Positions 5,389 through 5,906 of a stretch of 5,906 bases of DNA are shown one piece after another. Origin of the DNA: Leptolyngbyaceae cyanobacterium SM1_3_5 (GTDB lineage: Bacteria > Cyanobacteriota > Cyanobacteriia > Elainellales > Elainellaceae); NCBI GenBank assembly GCA_012031475.1, contig JAAUTJ010000338.1, forward strand, positions 1 through 5,906, given 5' to 3'. How positions within the stretch are numbered: the stretch's first letter is position 1; every line of letters begins with the position of its first letter. The notes beneath the pieces are model-generated. The model was not told the origin of the DNA. It saw only the letters and a program-made list of their open reading frames with translations, and did not search any database. Both the position numbers and the translations under genes were made by a program.

Positions 5389-5906
5389 ATGGCATTGCCA
5401 TTGCTCGAATATAAACCCACGACGCAAAACCAACGAGTCGCCAGCTTTGGCAAGGCGGACGAAGACGAAGATTCGCCCTACATCTACCGCATGGAAGACA
5501 TGGCGGGTCCTGACCAAGCACAGCGCTTGATTTGGGCAAGCTATCGGCAGGTGTTCAGCGAACATGAAACGCTGAAGTTCAACCGCAACGCCACGCTGGA
5601 ATCGCAACTGAAGAATCGATCGATCACCGTGCGCGACTTCATTCGCGGCATGGCAAAATCTGAGCGATTCTACGCAACCGTTGTTGCCGTCAACGATAAC
5701 TATCGCCTCGTCGATGTCTGCCTGAAGCGCTTCCTCGGTCGGGCTTCCTACAACCAAGACGAGCGGATCGCCTGGTCGATCAAAATCGCCACTTTGGGCT
5801 TCTTTGGCTTCGTGGATGCCCTGCTCGACAGCGAGGAATACACGAATGCGTTTGGCGACTACACCGTGCCCTATCAGCGCAAGCGGATGGAAGGTCGGCC
5901 TTTCAA
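5389..5906 (+). CDS. cpcG3: Phycobilisome rod-core linker polypeptide, third copy (3' truncated by window)
   Basis: This is a third CpcG paralogue. It is open from ATG 5389 to the right edge, giving 172 complete residues. It starts MALPLLEYKPTTQNQRVASF and has an acidic insert-like stretch (ADEDEDSPYIYRMED). The linker domain follows: WASYRQVFSEH, LESQLKNRSITVRDFIRGMA, CLKRFLGRASYNQDERIAWS, GFVDALLDSEEYTNAFGDYT and VPYQRKRMEGRPF. A good Shine-Dalgarno, AGGGAG at 5377-5382, lies six bases before the ATG. The frame is intact through the visible part. The C-terminal tail, which distinguishes CpcG types, lies beyond the window. Multiple cpcG genes at the end of the cpc operon are known from Anabaena sp. 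PCC 7120, where different copies may serve different rod positions on the core. A fourth copy could follow. Confidence 0.94.
   Translation, partial: MALPLLEYKPTTQNQRVASFGKADEDEDSPYIYRMEDMAGPDQAQRLIWASYRQVFSEHETLKFNRNATLESQLKNRSITVRDFIRGMAKSERFYATVVAVNDNYRLVDVCLKRFLGRASYNQDERIAWSIKIATLGFFGFVDALLDSEEYTNAFGDYTVPYQRKRMEGRPF

Noticed and set aside
1..5906. A previously undescribed biological system
   Set aside because: Every gene falls into a well-known phycobilisome family in a familiar operon order; no tRNA, rRNA, transposase, phage or defence gene is visible.

Overview
The window is the downstream part of a cyanobacterial phycocyanin (cpc) operon, all genes on the + strand. In order it holds the 3' end of cpcA, then cpcC, two tandem cpcD-type genes, cpcE, cpcF, and three cpcG paralogues, of which the last runs off the right edge. 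The layout resembles the cpcBACDEFG1-G2-G3(-G4) arrangement known from filamentous cyanobacteria such as Anabaena/Nostoc. The moderately GC-rich codon use and seven complete HIP1 octamers (GCGATCGC) also point to a cyanobacterium. The GC content looks too high for a typical Nostoc, so a Leptolyngbya- or Oscillatoria-like organism is my low-confidence guess.

Region by region: 1-265 encodes the C-terminal part of the phycocyanin alpha subunit, including its chromophore cysteine. 266-475 is a 210-base regulatory spacer. It has a very long in-register hairpin ending in six T (terminator/attenuator), followed by tandem copies of a TTTTCCAGAGA motif. 476-1357 is cpcC (rod linker). 1358-1517 contains a 17-bp perfect inverted repeat. 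1518-1859 and 1901-2149 are two cpcD-like rod-capping linkers, the first with an unusual charged tail. 2153-2949 and 2946-3563 are cpcE and cpcF, the two subunits of the bilin lyase for CpcA. 3582-4391, 4529-5273 and 5389-5906 are cpcG1, cpcG2 and cpcG3, rod-core linkers. A C/G-rich inverted-repeat element lies between cpcG1 and cpcG2, and a 16-bp tandem repeat runs across the end of cpcG2.

The genes work together to build phycobilisome rods. CpcE/CpcF attach phycocyanobilin to CpcA. CpcC joins phycocyanin hexamers, CpcD caps the distal end of the rod, and the CpcG proteins dock rods on the allophycocyanin core. Two genes, cpcE and cpcG2, each contain a single-base frameshift in the sequence as given. 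Both are otherwise intact and conserved on either side of the break, so sequencing error is at least as likely as real inactivation. I do not see an undescribed biological system. The most interesting content is in the spacers, the cpcD duplication and the two frameshifts.
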